The position numbers were made by a program, and so were the translations under genes. DNA of 64,000 nucleotides from Chloroflexota bacterium (GTDB lineage: Bacteria; Chloroflexota; Anaerolineae; B4-G1; SLSP01): contig JAIOAX010000001.1 of NCBI GenBank assembly GCA_019873645.1, positions 1 to 64,000 of the forward strand, written 5' to 3'. The notes under the pieces are model-generated. The model was given only the letters and a program-made list of their open reading frames with translations. It was not told where the DNA came from and made no database searches. Shown in pieces: positions 50,645-59,107 of this stretch (its first letter is position 1; every line of letters begins with the position of its first letter).

Positions 50645-50875
50645 CAGAACCTCCTAATAGCTCCAAAGGTGTAACCAAAGCTGGAACATATAAGCCTAAC
50701 AATGCGTTAACCCGGCGAATATGCCCAAACTTATTCGCATTAGCCAAATGCTGGCAATTCCAGGTCAGCAGAAAGTCACATTTATGATAAGAAGCCAAAG
50801 CTAAATGGAGAGCATCCCCTACCGGATCACGCGGCTTGAATATAGGGCTGTACAATCTCCACAATTTCTTGAGTG
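50637..50875 (-). pseudogene. PIN-domain toxin remnant
   Basis: The C-terminal half of a PIN protein, DPVGDALHLALASYHKCDFL, LTWNCQHLANANKFGHIRRV and NALLGLYVPALVTP, in the frame ending 50637. A short upstream piece in another frame (VLLIPVTQEIVEIVQPYI) ends at a TGA near 50835, so a frameshift lies there. The N-terminal half with the first catalytic Asp is absent; the sequence runs into the end of the sugar-binding protein gene. The antitoxin relic follows and overlaps its stop. Confidence 0.75.
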
Positions 50876-50897
50876 ACTGGAATCAGAAGTACCCCCT

Positions 50898-52388
50898 TCA
50901 CCTTGCCCCATTGATTCCCTCGAGCACCCGCGCCTGAAAGTTCGCCGCCGACGCATCCAGCAGCGCCTTGATGTCGGGGTTGGGCGCGGCGAGAACTTGG
51001 CGCAGGACGCGGCCCAGCTCATCGTAAAGCTCCGCCACAGCCACCGGCGGTTCGCCGCGCACGGCAACGCCGGAATTGATGAAGTTGGCGTAGTTCGCTA
51101 CCGGCACCTGCGCGTATTTCTCAATGATGGCCGCGCGCTGTTGGCCGTATTCACCGGTGAAGACGTTGAGATACGGCAAACCCACCAGCGCGCCGCTTTC
51201 CGCCTGGAGTTTGACGCTATGCTCGAAAGCTGCCAGGTCGAATTCGCGCCAGGTGTTGAAGGCCAGCGCCGCTTCCAGCGTCTCCGGTGCGGACGCGGGG
51301 TTGTAAAGCCACACGCTCCCCGTGCCCAATGTGGCATTGGCGCCGCCATCGGGCATCCGACCAAAACCGACATCCTCAATGTTCAAGTCCTTCAGGTTGC
51401 GGATCATCCAGCCAAGCGTATCGGCGCTGGCGATGGTCATGGCGGTTTTCCCACCGACGAAATCGAGTATCAGGGCGTAATTGCCCCAACTCGTGATGTC
51501 GGCTGTGGTCGCGCCATCTTGCCAGCGCAGGTCATGCAAGAATTGCAGCGCGTGCACCATCGCCTCATTGTTGTAGACGGCCACCCACCGCCCATCCACC
51601 TGCTGCACCGTATCGCCGCCGAAGGTTACCATCAGCGCCACGCTCATCCATCCGCCCAGCGCCCCCTCGTTGCGGATGTTGAAGCCATCCACACCTTGAA
51701 GACTGGTGTGAATATGCCGGGCATACGCGCGCACTTCGTCCCAGGTTTGTGGCGGTTTATCGGGATCGAGGCCGGCTTGCTCGAACAGTCGCCGGTTGTA
51801 CATCAGCCCCAGACCGTTGGCCGTATGCGGCAGACCGTAAATGTTGCCATAAGCATCTTGCGCCAATGCCAGGAGCGCCGGATGATAAGCTAAGGGATAA
51901 GGTGAATTTTTGACGTAATCCGTGATGTCCGCCGCGTAGCCGGCCTCGATAAGCGCGCGGGCGTCGGTCAACGGTACAGCGTAGGTATCTTCCAGCGGGC
52001 TGTGGGTGTGCGTGATGAACGTTTGCGGATCATAGCGATAAGGGCTGAAATTGATCACCACATCGGGCCGCAGGATGCGAAATTGCTCCAACACCCAGCC
52101 CTGACGCTGCATCGCCGGCATATCGTCCGGCGATGCAGCATCGCTCACACTGATGAGCACCGGTCGCAACGGCGTCGGCGTCACCTCGACGATTTTTTCG
52201 ACCGGCACCTCGACGGTGATCTTCTGGGTAACGACAACTTCCTTTGTGACCTCAACCGGGACCTCGCGCGTTATCACCACCGTCACAGTTTCGATTACTT
52301 TTTCGGGCGGCGAGGTGGCACACGCGGCAAGCACCACCAGCGCCAGGCTCAGCAAGGCAACGATGCTAGTGCGGAGAAAATGCCTCAT
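50898..52388 (-). CDS. ABC sugar transporter substrate-binding lipoprotein
   Basis: 496 residues. The signal peptide ends LALVVLAAC (lipobox). A repetitive Val/Glu linker (VPVEVTKEVVVTQKITVEVP) is followed by a family 1 extracellular solute-binding fold with YGLPHTANGLGLMYNRRLF, PPQTWDEVRAYARHI and MTIASADTLGWMIRNLKDLN. It is probably an oligosaccharide receptor. The GH3 glycosidase lies upstream on the same strand, 39 bases away, so the two may be co-expressed, but no permease or ATPase genes are present. ATG 52388 follows CGGAGGAC. Confidence 0.88.
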   Translation of the reverse strand: MRHFLRTSIVALLSLALVVLAACATSPPEKVIETVTVVITREVPVEVTKEVVVTQKITVEVPVEKIVEVTPTPLRPVLISVSDAASPDDMPAMQRQGWVLEQFRILRPDVVINFSPYRYDPQTFITHTHSPLEDTYAVPLTDARALIEAGYAADITDYVKNSPYPLAYHPALLALAQDAYGNIYGLPHTANGLGLMYNRRLFEQAGLDPDKPPQTWDEVRAYARHIHTSLQGVDGFNIRNEGALGGWMSVALMVTFGGDTVQQVDGRWVAVYNNEAMVHALQFLHDLRWQDGATTADITSWGNYALILDFVGGKTAMTIASADTLGWMIRNLKDLNIEDVGFGRMPDGGANATLGTGSVWLYNPASAPETLEAALAFNTWREFDLAAFEHSVKLQAESGALVGLPYLNVFTGEYGQQRAAIIEKYAQVPVANYANFINSGVAVRGEPPVAVAELYDELGRVLRQVLAAPNPDIKALLDASAANFQARVLEGINGAR

Positions 52389-52427
52389 CTGTCCTCCGGG
52401 GAGAGTAGGGGGTAAGGAACACAGCCC

Positions 52428-54590
52428 TCAACCCACAACCGTAAAAGTCCCCATCACGACCGGTGCGGAGGTGCCGGGTTGCCCGCCGCCGACCGCAATC
52501 TCGAAGACGCCGGGTTCGATCACCCGCTGCCCCTCATCGGTGACGAGCGTCATCTGCTGCGGGGCAAGGGTGAAGGTGACAGTTTGCCGGGCGCCGGGTT
52601 CGAGATGGATGCGCGTGAAACCCTGAAGTTGGCGCAGCGGGACCGGCACGGAGGCTTCCACGTCACGCAGATAAAGCTGCACAACTTCGTCGCCGGCGCG
52701 TTCGCCCGTATTCGTGACAGTTACACTGACGGTGAGGCTCTCGCCGGACTTGATCTTGTCTGCGCTGAGAGTCAGGTCGCTGTACGCGAAGGTAGTATAG
52801 CTCAGGCCATAGCCGAAGGGATAGAGCACTTCACCGGCAAAATAGCGGTAGGTACGGCCTTGCATGGCATAGTCGCGGAAAGGCGGCAGGTCGTCCACCG
52901 ATTTGTAGAACGTCACCGGCAGGCGTCCGGCAGGGTTGTAATCGCCGAAGAGCACATCCGCAATGGCCGTGCCGCCTTCCTCGCCGGGGTACCAGGCTTC
53001 GACAATGGCCGCCGCATGTTCCTCGGCCCAGTTGACCGCCACGGCACTCCCGTTCAGCAAGACGAGTACCAACGGCTTGCCGGTCGCTGCGACCATCCGC
53101 AACAACGCTTCCTGCACTTCCGGCAGAGCAATGTCGTCGCGGTCGCCGGTGCTGCGGCGTCCGTCCTTGACGCCTTCCTGCTGACCTTCCTCACCTTCGA
53201 CAAGCTGTGACAGCCCCATCACCGCGATGACCACATCGGCCTGCTGCGCAATCGCGACAGCTTCGGCGAAACCGGTCGTCTCGTGGTCGCGGATGTCGCA
53301 GCCGGGCGCGTAGAGCACTTCCACATCCGCGCCGACCTTGTTGCGGATGCCTTGCAGCGGCGTGACCGAGCGCGACGGCCAACCGAAGTAGTTCCCCAAC
53401 AACACCAGCGCGTCGTCGGCGTTGGGGCCGATGACGGCGATTTTCTTGATGGCGGCCTTGTCCAACGGCAGAAAACCGTCGGCGTTTTTAAGCAGCACGA
53501 TAGATTCGCGCGCGGTTTGCAGCGCCAACGCGCGATGCGCCTCACAGTCGTTCACCTCAAAGGGAATCTGCGCATACGGCACCATTTCCGGCGGATCGAA
53601 CATCCCCAGTTTGAAGCGCAGCGTGAACAAGCGGGTCAACGCCCTGTCAATGGTCGCTTCGTCAATCAGCCCCTGTTCCAATGCTATGAGCAGTTTGGCA
53701 TACGTCTCACCGCAGTTCAAATCGCAACCGTTCTTCACGGCCAGCGCCGCCGCTTCGGCAGGCGTCTGCACCACTCGATGGTATGCCCAAATATCCCGGA
53801 TCGCCCAACAGTCGGAAACGACGTGTCCATCCACGCCGTCGGAGCCGCCGAATTCCCACTGCTCACGGAGGATTTTCTGCAACAGCGTGGGACTGGCACA
53901 ACACGGCTCGCCGTTAGTGCGGTTGTACGCGCCCATCACCGCCGCGACTTTAGCTTCACGCACGCACGCCTCGAAGGCCGGCAAATAGGTCCCCCACAGA
54001 TCACGCTTGTTCACCCGCGCGTCGAAATGATGGCGCTCGTTCTCCGGGCCGCTGTGGACGGCGAAATGCTTGGCCGTCGCCGCGACTTTGAGATACTTCG
54101 GATCGTCGCCCTGTAACCCTTTGATGAAGGTCACGCCCATCCGCGCCGTCAGGTAGGGGTCCTCGCCGTAGGTTTCCTGTCCCCGCCCCCAGCGCGGATC
54201 ACGGAAAATGTTGATGTTCGGGGTCCAAAAAGTGAGGCCGTAATATTGCTCCGAACTGCCATCTTCCCCCAATGCCGCATGGTGTTTGGCGCGCGCTTCG
54301 TCAGAGATGGCGACGGCCACCCGATGAAGCAGATCGGTGTCCCACGTTGCGGCCATACCGATGGCCTGCGGGAAGACCGTCGCAATACCGGCCCGCCCGA
54401 CGCCGTGCAGGCATTCGTTCCACCAGTTATACGCAGGCACACCCAGACGTTCAATCGCCGGCGCGCCGTGCAACATCTGAGAGACCTTTTCCGGCAAGGT
54501 CATCCGCGAAATCAAGTCAGCGACCCGCGCGGCAATCGGTTGTGTGGGATCAGGATAAATGGCTCCTTCAGGTGCGTTGATCGGTTTCAT
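52428..54590 (-). CDS. Glycoside hydrolase family 3 (beta-glucosidase/xylosidase type)
   Basis: 720 residues, with the GH3 N-terminal barrel, C-terminal alpha/beta domain and a fibronectin III-like end (VTVTNTGERAGDEVVQLYLR). The nucleophile is D260 in GHVVSDCWAIRD, and substrate-binding KHFAVHSGPENERHHF, the Lys-His signature, is clear. The start RVADLISRMTLPEKVSQMLH and AIERLGVPAYNWWNECLHGVG indicate the xylosidase/arabinosidase-like branch of GH3. No signal peptide is seen, so it probably cleaves imported oligosaccharides in the cytoplasm. ATG 54590 follows CAGGAG. Confidence 0.93.
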   Translation of the reverse strand: MKPINAPEGAIYPDPTQPIAARVADLISRMTLPEKVSQMLHGAPAIERLGVPAYNWWNECLHGVGRAGIATVFPQAIGMAATWDTDLLHRVAVAISDEARAKHHAALGEDGSSEQYYGLTFWTPNINIFRDPRWGRGQETYGEDPYLTARMGVTFIKGLQGDDPKYLKVAATAKHFAVHSGPENERHHFDARVNKRDLWGTYLPAFEACVREAKVAAVMGAYNRTNGEPCCASPTLLQKILREQWEFGGSDGVDGHVVSDCWAIRDIWAYHRVVQTPAEAAALAVKNGCDLNCGETYAKLLIALEQGLIDEATIDRALTRLFTLRFKLGMFDPPEMVPYAQIPFEVNDCEAHRALALQTARESIVLLKNADGFLPLDKAAIKKIAVIGPNADDALVLLGNYFGWPSRSVTPLQGIRNKVGADVEVLYAPGCDIRDHETTGFAEAVAIAQQADVVIAVMGLSQLVEGEEGQQEGVKDGRRSTGDRDDIALPEVQEALLRMVAATGKPLVLVLLNGSAVAVNWAEEHAAAIVEAWYPGEEGGTAIADVLFGDYNPAGRLPVTFYKSVDDLPPFRDYAMQGRTYRYFAGEVLYPFGYGLSYTTFAYSDLTLSADKIKSGESLTVSVTVTNTGERAGDEVVQLYLRDVEASVPVPLRQLQGFTRIHLEPGARQTVTFTLAPQQMTLVTDEGQRVIEPGVFEIAVGGGQPGTSAPVVMGTFTVVG

Positions 54591-54609
54591 GGTTACTCCT
54601 GTGCGTTCA

Positions 54610-54660
54610 GAAATTGGTAATCGGTAATCGGTGATTGGTAACTGGTAATTGGTAATTGGT
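54610..54660 (-). repeat. Word repeat, family E, upstream of the GH3 gene
   Basis: On the minus strand AACCAATTACCAATTACCAG followed by TTACCAATCACCGATTACC and one more copy of GATTACC, ending about ten bases before the CAGGAG of the GH3 gene. Confidence 0.8.
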
Positions 54661-54719
54661 TAGCCACTCTGGCACCTTGCCCGACTTTGCTTTCATTATT
54701 CTACATCAAAAAGGGCGGC

Positions 54720-54748
54720 TTGCAACAGATTGCTGACAGTGGTACAAT
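54720..54748 (+). promoter_or_regulatory. Sigma-70-type promoter for the ABC exporter
   Basis: TTGCAA, 17 bases, TACAAT, about 32 bases upstream of ATG 54781. Confidence 0.65.
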
Positions 54749-54780
54749 TTTTCTATCTGCATCGGCTATGGAGAGGCAGC

Positions 54781-55695
54781 ATGATTCACACTGAGAATCT
54801 GACCAAGAAATTCGGCAACCGCACAGCGGTTGAGGCATTGACATTGGATGTGCATGAAGGTGAGGTCTTCGGCTTCCTCGGCCCCAACGGCGCCGGCAAA
54901 ACGACGACGGTGCGCATGCTCACCACGCTTATCGGTCCCACATCAGGCACAGCGACGATCAACAACTATCGTGTGGGGCGAGACGATATTGCCATCCGCC
55001 GTTGTGTCGGGATTCTCACCGAAACGCCCGGCATGTATGACCGCCTGAGCGCCGAGAAGAATCTGACCATTTTTGCCCGTCTCTACGAAGTGGCGGACGT
55101 GAAGGGACAGGTGGAAAAATACCTGCGTCTGCTGGGATTATGGGAGCGGCGCACCGACCTGGTCGGCAATTTTTCAAAGGGCATGAAACAGAAGCTCGCC
55201 ATCTGTCGTGCGTTGCTCCATGAACCGGCGGTGGTCTTCCTCGATGAGCCAACGTCTGGATTGGACCCTGAAGCCGCACGGTTGGTGCGTGATTTCATCG
55301 AGGAGATCAAAAAGCAGGGACGCACGATTTTTCTCTGTACCCACAACCTCGACGAGGCCGACCGGCTCTGTGATCGTATCGGTGTGATGAAGCAGCGTTT
55401 GATCACCGTGGACACGCCTACCCATCTGCGGCAGAAGCTGTATGGACGTAAGGTGGTCTTCCATCTGCGTCTGGCCGATGATGCGCTGCTGACCCACGTG
55501 CGCGCGTTGCCGTTTATCAAAGAAGCGCAGCGGCTGGATAACAAGCTCATCGTCGGGCTAGACGATCCCGAAACGCACAATCCCGTCCTGGTGCGCACAC
55601 TGGTTGAGGCCGGGGCGGATATCCAGTTTGTAGGGGAATTGCGTCACTCGCTGGAAGACGTGTATCTGTCGCTTGTGGGGACGTCAGCGGATTAA
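54781..55695 (+). CDS. ABC transporter ATP-binding protein (ABC-2 type)
   Basis: 304 residues from ATG 54781. Walker A GPNGAGKTT, Q-loop region RRCVGILTETPGMYDRLSA, signature FSKGMKQKLAICRALL (FSKGM in place of LSGGQ, common in the ABC-2 group), Walker B VVFLDEPTSGLDPEA and His switch FLCTHNLDEADRL are all present. The C-terminal extension fits exporters of the DrrA/CcmA group. The permease follows 78 bases downstream. The substrate is unknown; a drug, lipid or sodium exporter is possible. Short spacing from the promoter indicates a compact leader. Confidence 0.92.
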   Translation: MIHTENLTKKFGNRTAVEALTLDVHEGEVFGFLGPNGAGKTTTVRMLTTLIGPTSGTATINNYRVGRDDIAIRRCVGILTETPGMYDRLSAEKNLTIFARLYEVADVKGQVEKYLRLLGLWERRTDLVGNFSKGMKQKLAICRALLHEPAVVFLDEPTSGLDPEAARLVRDFIEEIKKQGRTIFLCTHNLDEADRLCDRIGVMKQRLITVDTPTHLRQKLYGRKVVFHLRLADDALLTHVRALPFIKEAQRLDNKLIVGLDDPETHNPVLVRTLVEAGADIQFVGELRHSLEDVYLSLVGTSAD

Positions 55696-55753
55696 ACGGA
55701 TTTGAACGGCTTTTTCTTCAATTCAATCCGTTTCATCCGTTAAATCCGTTGAC
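55683..55753 (+). repeat. Word repeat, family B, between ABC ATPase and permease
   Basis: AGCGGATTAAACGGATTTGA and TCCGTTTCATCCGTTAAATC, a hairpin-forming pair followed by CGTTGACTTTG. It overlaps the last codons of the ATPase gene (TSAD, stop at 55693-55695) and precedes the permease ribosome binding site. Confidence 0.8.
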
Positions 55754-55773
55754 TTTGATTTTGGAGGATGATC

Positions 55774-56562
55774 ATGCCCAAAATATGGACAATTGTGGAT
55801 AAAGAATGGGCCGAGGTCTTCAAGAACCGGCTAGTGCTGTTCACGATAACTTTGATGCCGATCTTATTTACCGCCTTGCCCTTAATCATGATCGCCATCG
55901 GTGGCGCACAGACCGACCTGGGCGGGGACGCGACCGACATCCCCCCACAGTTCCTGGAGATGTGCGGCGATTTAACCGGCACGGCCTGCTTTACGCTGAT
56001 GATGGTCAATCAGTTCCTGTTGCTCTTCATGATGCTCCCGCTCATGATCCCCATTACGATTGCGGCGTACAGCATCGTGGGTGAGAAGACCACCCGCTGT
56101 CTGGAACCCTTGCTCGCCACGCCAATCACCACGGCGGAATTGCTCATCGGCAAGAGCCTGGCAGCGCTCATCCCCGGTGTGCTGGCGACATGGTTAAGCT
56201 TTGGAATTTTCGCCGTCATCGCCTATATGCTGGTGCAATCCCCGGAGTTGTTGCGGCGTATCCTGGATCCAATGTGGATCACGGCTGTCGTGTTTGTGGG
56301 ACCGCTGCTGGGGTTGGCGGGGATCAACGTGACACTGATGGTCTCCTCACGCGTCAGCGATCCGCGCGTCGCCGAGCAGGTCTCCATGATGCTGATTTTA
56401 CCGTTGCTGGCGATCTTCTTTGCGCAGATTGCCGGTGTGCTGCTGGTCAACGCACAGGTGATGCAATTGGCAGCCGTGATTTTATTAGCCATTGATGCCG
56501 GGCTAGTTTCCCTGGGCGTGCGGGTCTTTCAACGCGAGACGATTTTGACGAAGTGGAAGTGA
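55774..56562 (+). CDS. ABC-2 type permease
   Basis: 262 residues from ATG 55774 (GGAGG six bases upstream; the alternative ATG 55768 is too close). Six hydrophobic segments are seen, including FTITLMPILFTALPLIMIAI, LLLFMMLPLMIPITIAAYSI and AVVFVGPLLGLAGINVTLMV. The ABC-2 motif EKTTRCLEPLLATPITTAEL joins the second and third helices. It forms the membrane half of the exporter encoded with the preceding ATPase. A 32-base tandem repeat begins right after its stop codon. Confidence 0.88.
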   Translation: MPKIWTIVDKEWAEVFKNRLVLFTITLMPILFTALPLIMIAIGGAQTDLGGDATDIPPQFLEMCGDLTGTACFTLMMVNQFLLLFMMLPLMIPITIAAYSIVGEKTTRCLEPLLATPITTAELLIGKSLAALIPGVLATWLSFGIFAVIAYMLVQSPELLRRILDPMWITAVVFVGPLLGLAGINVTLMVSSRVSDPRVAEQVSMMLILPLLAIFFAQIAGVLLVNAQVMQLAAVILLAIDAGLVSLGVRVFQRETILTKWK

Positions 56563-56564
56563 GC

Positions 56565-56747
56565 GAATGAGAGAATCAGCGAATGGAAGAATCGGCGAAT
56601 GAGAGAATCAGCGAATGGAAGAATCGGCGAATGAGAGAATCAGCGAATGGAAGAATCGGCGAATGAGAGAATCAGCGAATGGAAGAATCGGCGAATGAGA
56701 GAATGAAAGAATCGGTGAATGAGAGAATGAGCGAATTGGCGAATTGG
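56565..56747 (+). repeat. Tandem repeat with 32-base unit, running into the next gene
   Basis: Four near-identical copies of a 32-base unit (GAATGAGAGAATCAGC then GAATGGAAGAATCGGC) at 56565-56692 are followed by degenerate copies to about 56747. The unit is itself four 8-base GAAT-words. The array starts two bases after the permease stop and encodes the N-terminus of the following protein. Confidence 0.9.
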
Positions 56748-57539
56748 AGAAGTGGGGCATGGGGACGCTGGTTTATCGCTGCGGTGCTGGCTGTGGGATT
56801 GTTGACGGCATTGCCGGTGAGGGCGCAGGATGGGGAGCTGACCATTTCGGTCAGCAAACAGATCGGCTACAACATGGGCAGTCAGATTCAGGGAACGTTC
56901 AAGATCAAGGTGCGCGGGCCGGCGGATCTGGCCTCCGTCACTTTTTTGCTTGACGGAGAGCCGCTGGGTGAAGCAACGGCTGCGCCGTTTGAGCTTTCAT
57001 TCAAAACCGATAAATACGCGCCCGGTTGGCACGAGATTACGGCTATCGGAACTACCACCGGCGGTCAAACGTTGACGGCGCGCACGCTGCGCTTCCAATT
57101 CGTCACCGCCGAGGAAGCCGGGGAGGGTGTGGTGAAACTTGTCGCGCCGATTCTGGTGCTGGTGCTGGCTGCCGCGGTAGTCACAGGCGTCTTTGCCCTG
57201 CTGGCCGGCCGTAAGCCGGCGCCTGTGTATGACCCATCAACTTACACACCGGGCGAGCCGCGCGACTATGGACTGCTTGGCGGCACAGTATGCCCCAAGT
57301 GCGGACGGCCTTTTGGAATACACTGGTGGGGGCTGAACATCAGTCTGGTGGGCAAATATGATCGCTGTCCCCACTGCGGAAAATGGAGTCTGGTGCGCCG
57401 CGCCGGCCGCGAAGCCCTATTGGAAGCCGAAGCCGCCGAGTATGCCGCGCATGTTGCGGCTTCCCCGCGCCCGGCGTCCGACGCCGAGACCCAACTGCGC
57501 GAACAACTCGACAATTCACGCTTCACCGACCACATCTGA
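56679..57539 (+). CDS. Membrane protein with Ig-like domain and C-terminal zinc ribbon
   Basis: Up to 286 residues. A hydrophilic N-terminus encoded by the tandem repeat (MEESANERMKESVNERMSEL) precedes a hydrophobic segment FIAAVLAVGLLTALPVRAQ, which looks like a signal peptide. An Ig-like domain (FLLDGEPLGEATAAPFELSF, GWHEITAIGTTTGGQTL) follows, then a membrane helix (LVAPILVLVLAAAVVTGVFA) and a cytoplasmic zinc ribbon CPKCGRPF ... CPHCGKWSL. Several in-frame ATGs in the repeat are candidate starts and none has a good ribosome binding site; MSELANW is the shortest sensible one. Function unknown, perhaps linked to the ABC exporter. Confidence 0.7.
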   Translation: MEESANERMKESVNERMSELANWRSGAWGRWFIAAVLAVGLLTALPVRAQDGELTISVSKQIGYNMGSQIQGTFKIKVRGPADLASVTFLLDGEPLGEATAAPFELSFKTDKYAPGWHEITAIGTTTGGQTLTARTLRFQFVTAEEAGEGVVKLVAPILVLVLAAAVVTGVFALLAGRKPAPVYDPSTYTPGEPRDYGLLGGTVCPKCGRPFGIHWWGLNISLVGKYDRCPHCGKWSLVRRAGREALLEAEAAEYAAHVAASPRPASDAETQLREQLDNSRFTDHI

Positions 57540-57540
57540 A

Positions 57541-57584
57541 TCAACGTTGGAACGTTTGAATGTTCAAACGTTCCAACGATCCAT
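57541..57584 (+). repeat. Word repeat, family C, upstream of the CPBP gene
   Basis: CAACGTTGGAACGTTTGAAT followed by GTTCAAACGTTCCAACGATC, a palindromic pair ending 6 bases before the CAAGGAG of the CPBP gene. Confidence 0.8.
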
Positions 57585-57600
57585 TTTCAAGGAGCCACGG

Positions 57601-58524
57601 ATGAAAGCTACGCTTGACCGCAAACGCATCCTCATCTTCCTCGCGCTGGCCTTTGGCATTGCCTGGGTTGGAGCGCTGGTGATTTACCTCACCGGCGGAC
57701 TGGCCGAAAGCCCGTTCGCCTATTTGATCCTCACCGTTTTCTACATGGGCGCGCCGACCATGGCCCACATCCTCACCCGCATCCTCACCCATGAGGGCTG
57801 GGGCAATCTCTATCTCCGCTCTCATCCGCGCCGTGAATGGCCCTATTGGGTGGCGGCGTGGTTTGCGCCCGGTGTATTGACGATCATCGGCATCCTGGCC
57901 TTCTTCGTGATTTTTCCGCAGTATTACGATGCTGACTTGAACACCATGAAGCAGGCGCTGAAAGCGCAGGCCGAAATGACCGGGCAGCCTGTTCCAGAAA
58001 CCGATCCCTGGTTGATCGCCATCAGTCAAACGGCCATGGCGTTGATTTTGGCGCCACTGCTCAACGCCTTTGTGACGTTCGGCGAGGAATTCGGCTGGCG
58101 CGCCTATTTGCAACCCAAGCTCTTGCCGCTTGGCGGACGCACGACTATGCTGCTGATGGGGATAATCTGGGGGGTATGGCACTGGCCCGTCATCGCAATG
58201 GGGCACAACTACGGCCTGGACTATCCGGGCGCGCCCTGGGGCGGTATGGCAATGATGGTCTGGTTTACCCTGGTGATCGGGACCTTGTTCGGCTGGCTGA
58301 CGTTGCGCGCCGGAAGCGTATGGCCGGCGGTCATCGGGCATGGGGCGATCAACGGCATTGCCGCTTTGGGCGCGTTGTTTGTCAAAGGGACGCCCAATCC
58401 CCTGTTGGGGCCGCTGCCGGTGGGCCTGATCGGTTCGGTCGGCTTTGCCGTGGTGACGCTGGCGCTGTTCGTGTGGCGCGGCGCCTTTCCGACGCCGTCC
58501 GCGGCCTCGGAAACCAACGTCTGA
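57601..58524 (+). CDS. CPBP family intramembrane glutamic endopeptidase
   Basis: 307 residues from ATG 57601, with CAAGGAG upstream. At least seven membrane helices. The motifs of the CAAX/Abi family are clear: GEEFGWRAYL (EExxxR), WGVWHWP (the first His) and VIGHGAINGIAAL (the second His with Asn). These integral-membrane proteases cut prenylated or small membrane peptides, and some give bacteriocin self-immunity. An upstream in-frame extension is antisense shadow. It is the last gene of the ABC exporter group and could process or protect against its cargo. Confidence 0.92.
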   Translation: MKATLDRKRILIFLALAFGIAWVGALVIYLTGGLAESPFAYLILTVFYMGAPTMAHILTRILTHEGWGNLYLRSHPRREWPYWVAAWFAPGVLTIIGILAFFVIFPQYYDADLNTMKQALKAQAEMTGQPVPETDPWLIAISQTAMALILAPLLNAFVTFGEEFGWRAYLQPKLLPLGGRTTMLLMGIIWGVWHWPVIAMGHNYGLDYPGAPWGGMAMMVWFTLVIGTLFGWLTLRAGSVWPAVIGHGAINGIAALGALFVKGTPNPLLGPLPVGLIGSVGFAVVTLALFVWRGAFPTPSAASETNV

Positions 58525-58541
58525 AAGCTCAAAACGGCCGC

Positions 58542-58781
58542 TTATCCACCGCCGACCGGTGGGAAGATGCCCACCTCATCGCCGTCTTTCAGACGGTACA
58601 TCTCCGCACGCGCGCGCCCGTTGACGTACATTACCTTCACTTCATTGGCGCGGATTTGCAAGCGTTCCACAAGATCGGCGAGCGTGCTACCTTCGGGCAG
58701 TTCCACCGCGAAGGCTTCGCCGGCAAACACCCCCGGTTTGTAACGCTGTAAGGATGCAAATAGCTTGACGTGGACTTGCAT
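58542..58781 (-). CDS. MoaD/ThiS family sulfur-carrier protein
   Basis: 79 residues forming a ubiquitin-like fold: VHVKLFASLQRY at the start, LPEGSTLADLVERLQI, then DGDEVGIFPPVGGG. The C-terminal Gly-Gly is the site for adenylation and thiocarboxylation. It may donate sulfur for molybdopterin or thiamine, but no moaE, moaB, thiF or thiG gene is nearby. The third Gly after the pair is unusual, as active carriers usually end exactly in GG. ATG 58781. Confidence 0.83.
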   Translation of the reverse strand: MQVHVKLFASLQRYKPGVFAGEAFAVELPEGSTLADLVERLQIRANEVKVMYVNGRARAEMYRLKDGDEVGIFPPVGGG

Positions 58782-58795
58782 ATTTTTTACTCCTC

Positions 58796-58995
58796 AATCC
58801 CTGATAAGTGCATTTCAGAACGGGAGCAGGTTTTTTCGAGTTTTCACCTCTCACCCCCTGCCCGCGCTCTCCCCGTGTGCGGGGAGAGCGCGAGGATTTC
58901 TCAAAGGGGACTTTGGGCGGCTTCGCCGCCCAAAGTCCCCCTCTATTTGCCTCCCCGCCCCAAAGGGGGTGGGGCCGAGGGTAGGAGTGCAAAGG
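58796..58995. repeat. Family G repeat, copy 1 (about 195 bases)
   Basis: Begins GTGCATTTCAGAACGGGAGC, contains the palindromes CTCTCCCCGTGTGCGGGGAG and GGCGGCTTCGCCGCC, and ends near GAGTGCAAAGGTTGAAATGC. Matches 63041-63240 over its length. It lies between the MoaD-like gene and the end of the RlmM-like gene, in a 326-base gap with no gene. Confidence 0.85.
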
Positions 58996-59107
58996 TTGAA
59001 ATGCGCCCTTCCTGATTCGGTACTGTCATCATAGCATAGCATGGAAGAAATGCGAAACGGATAACGGGAGTGATAATGAAGGCTCACAAAGCCGGCATAG
59101 GCATATA

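Noticed and set aside
56565..56747. Possible CRISPR array
   Set aside because: The 32-base units are directly adjacent with no spacers, and no cas gene is in the window.
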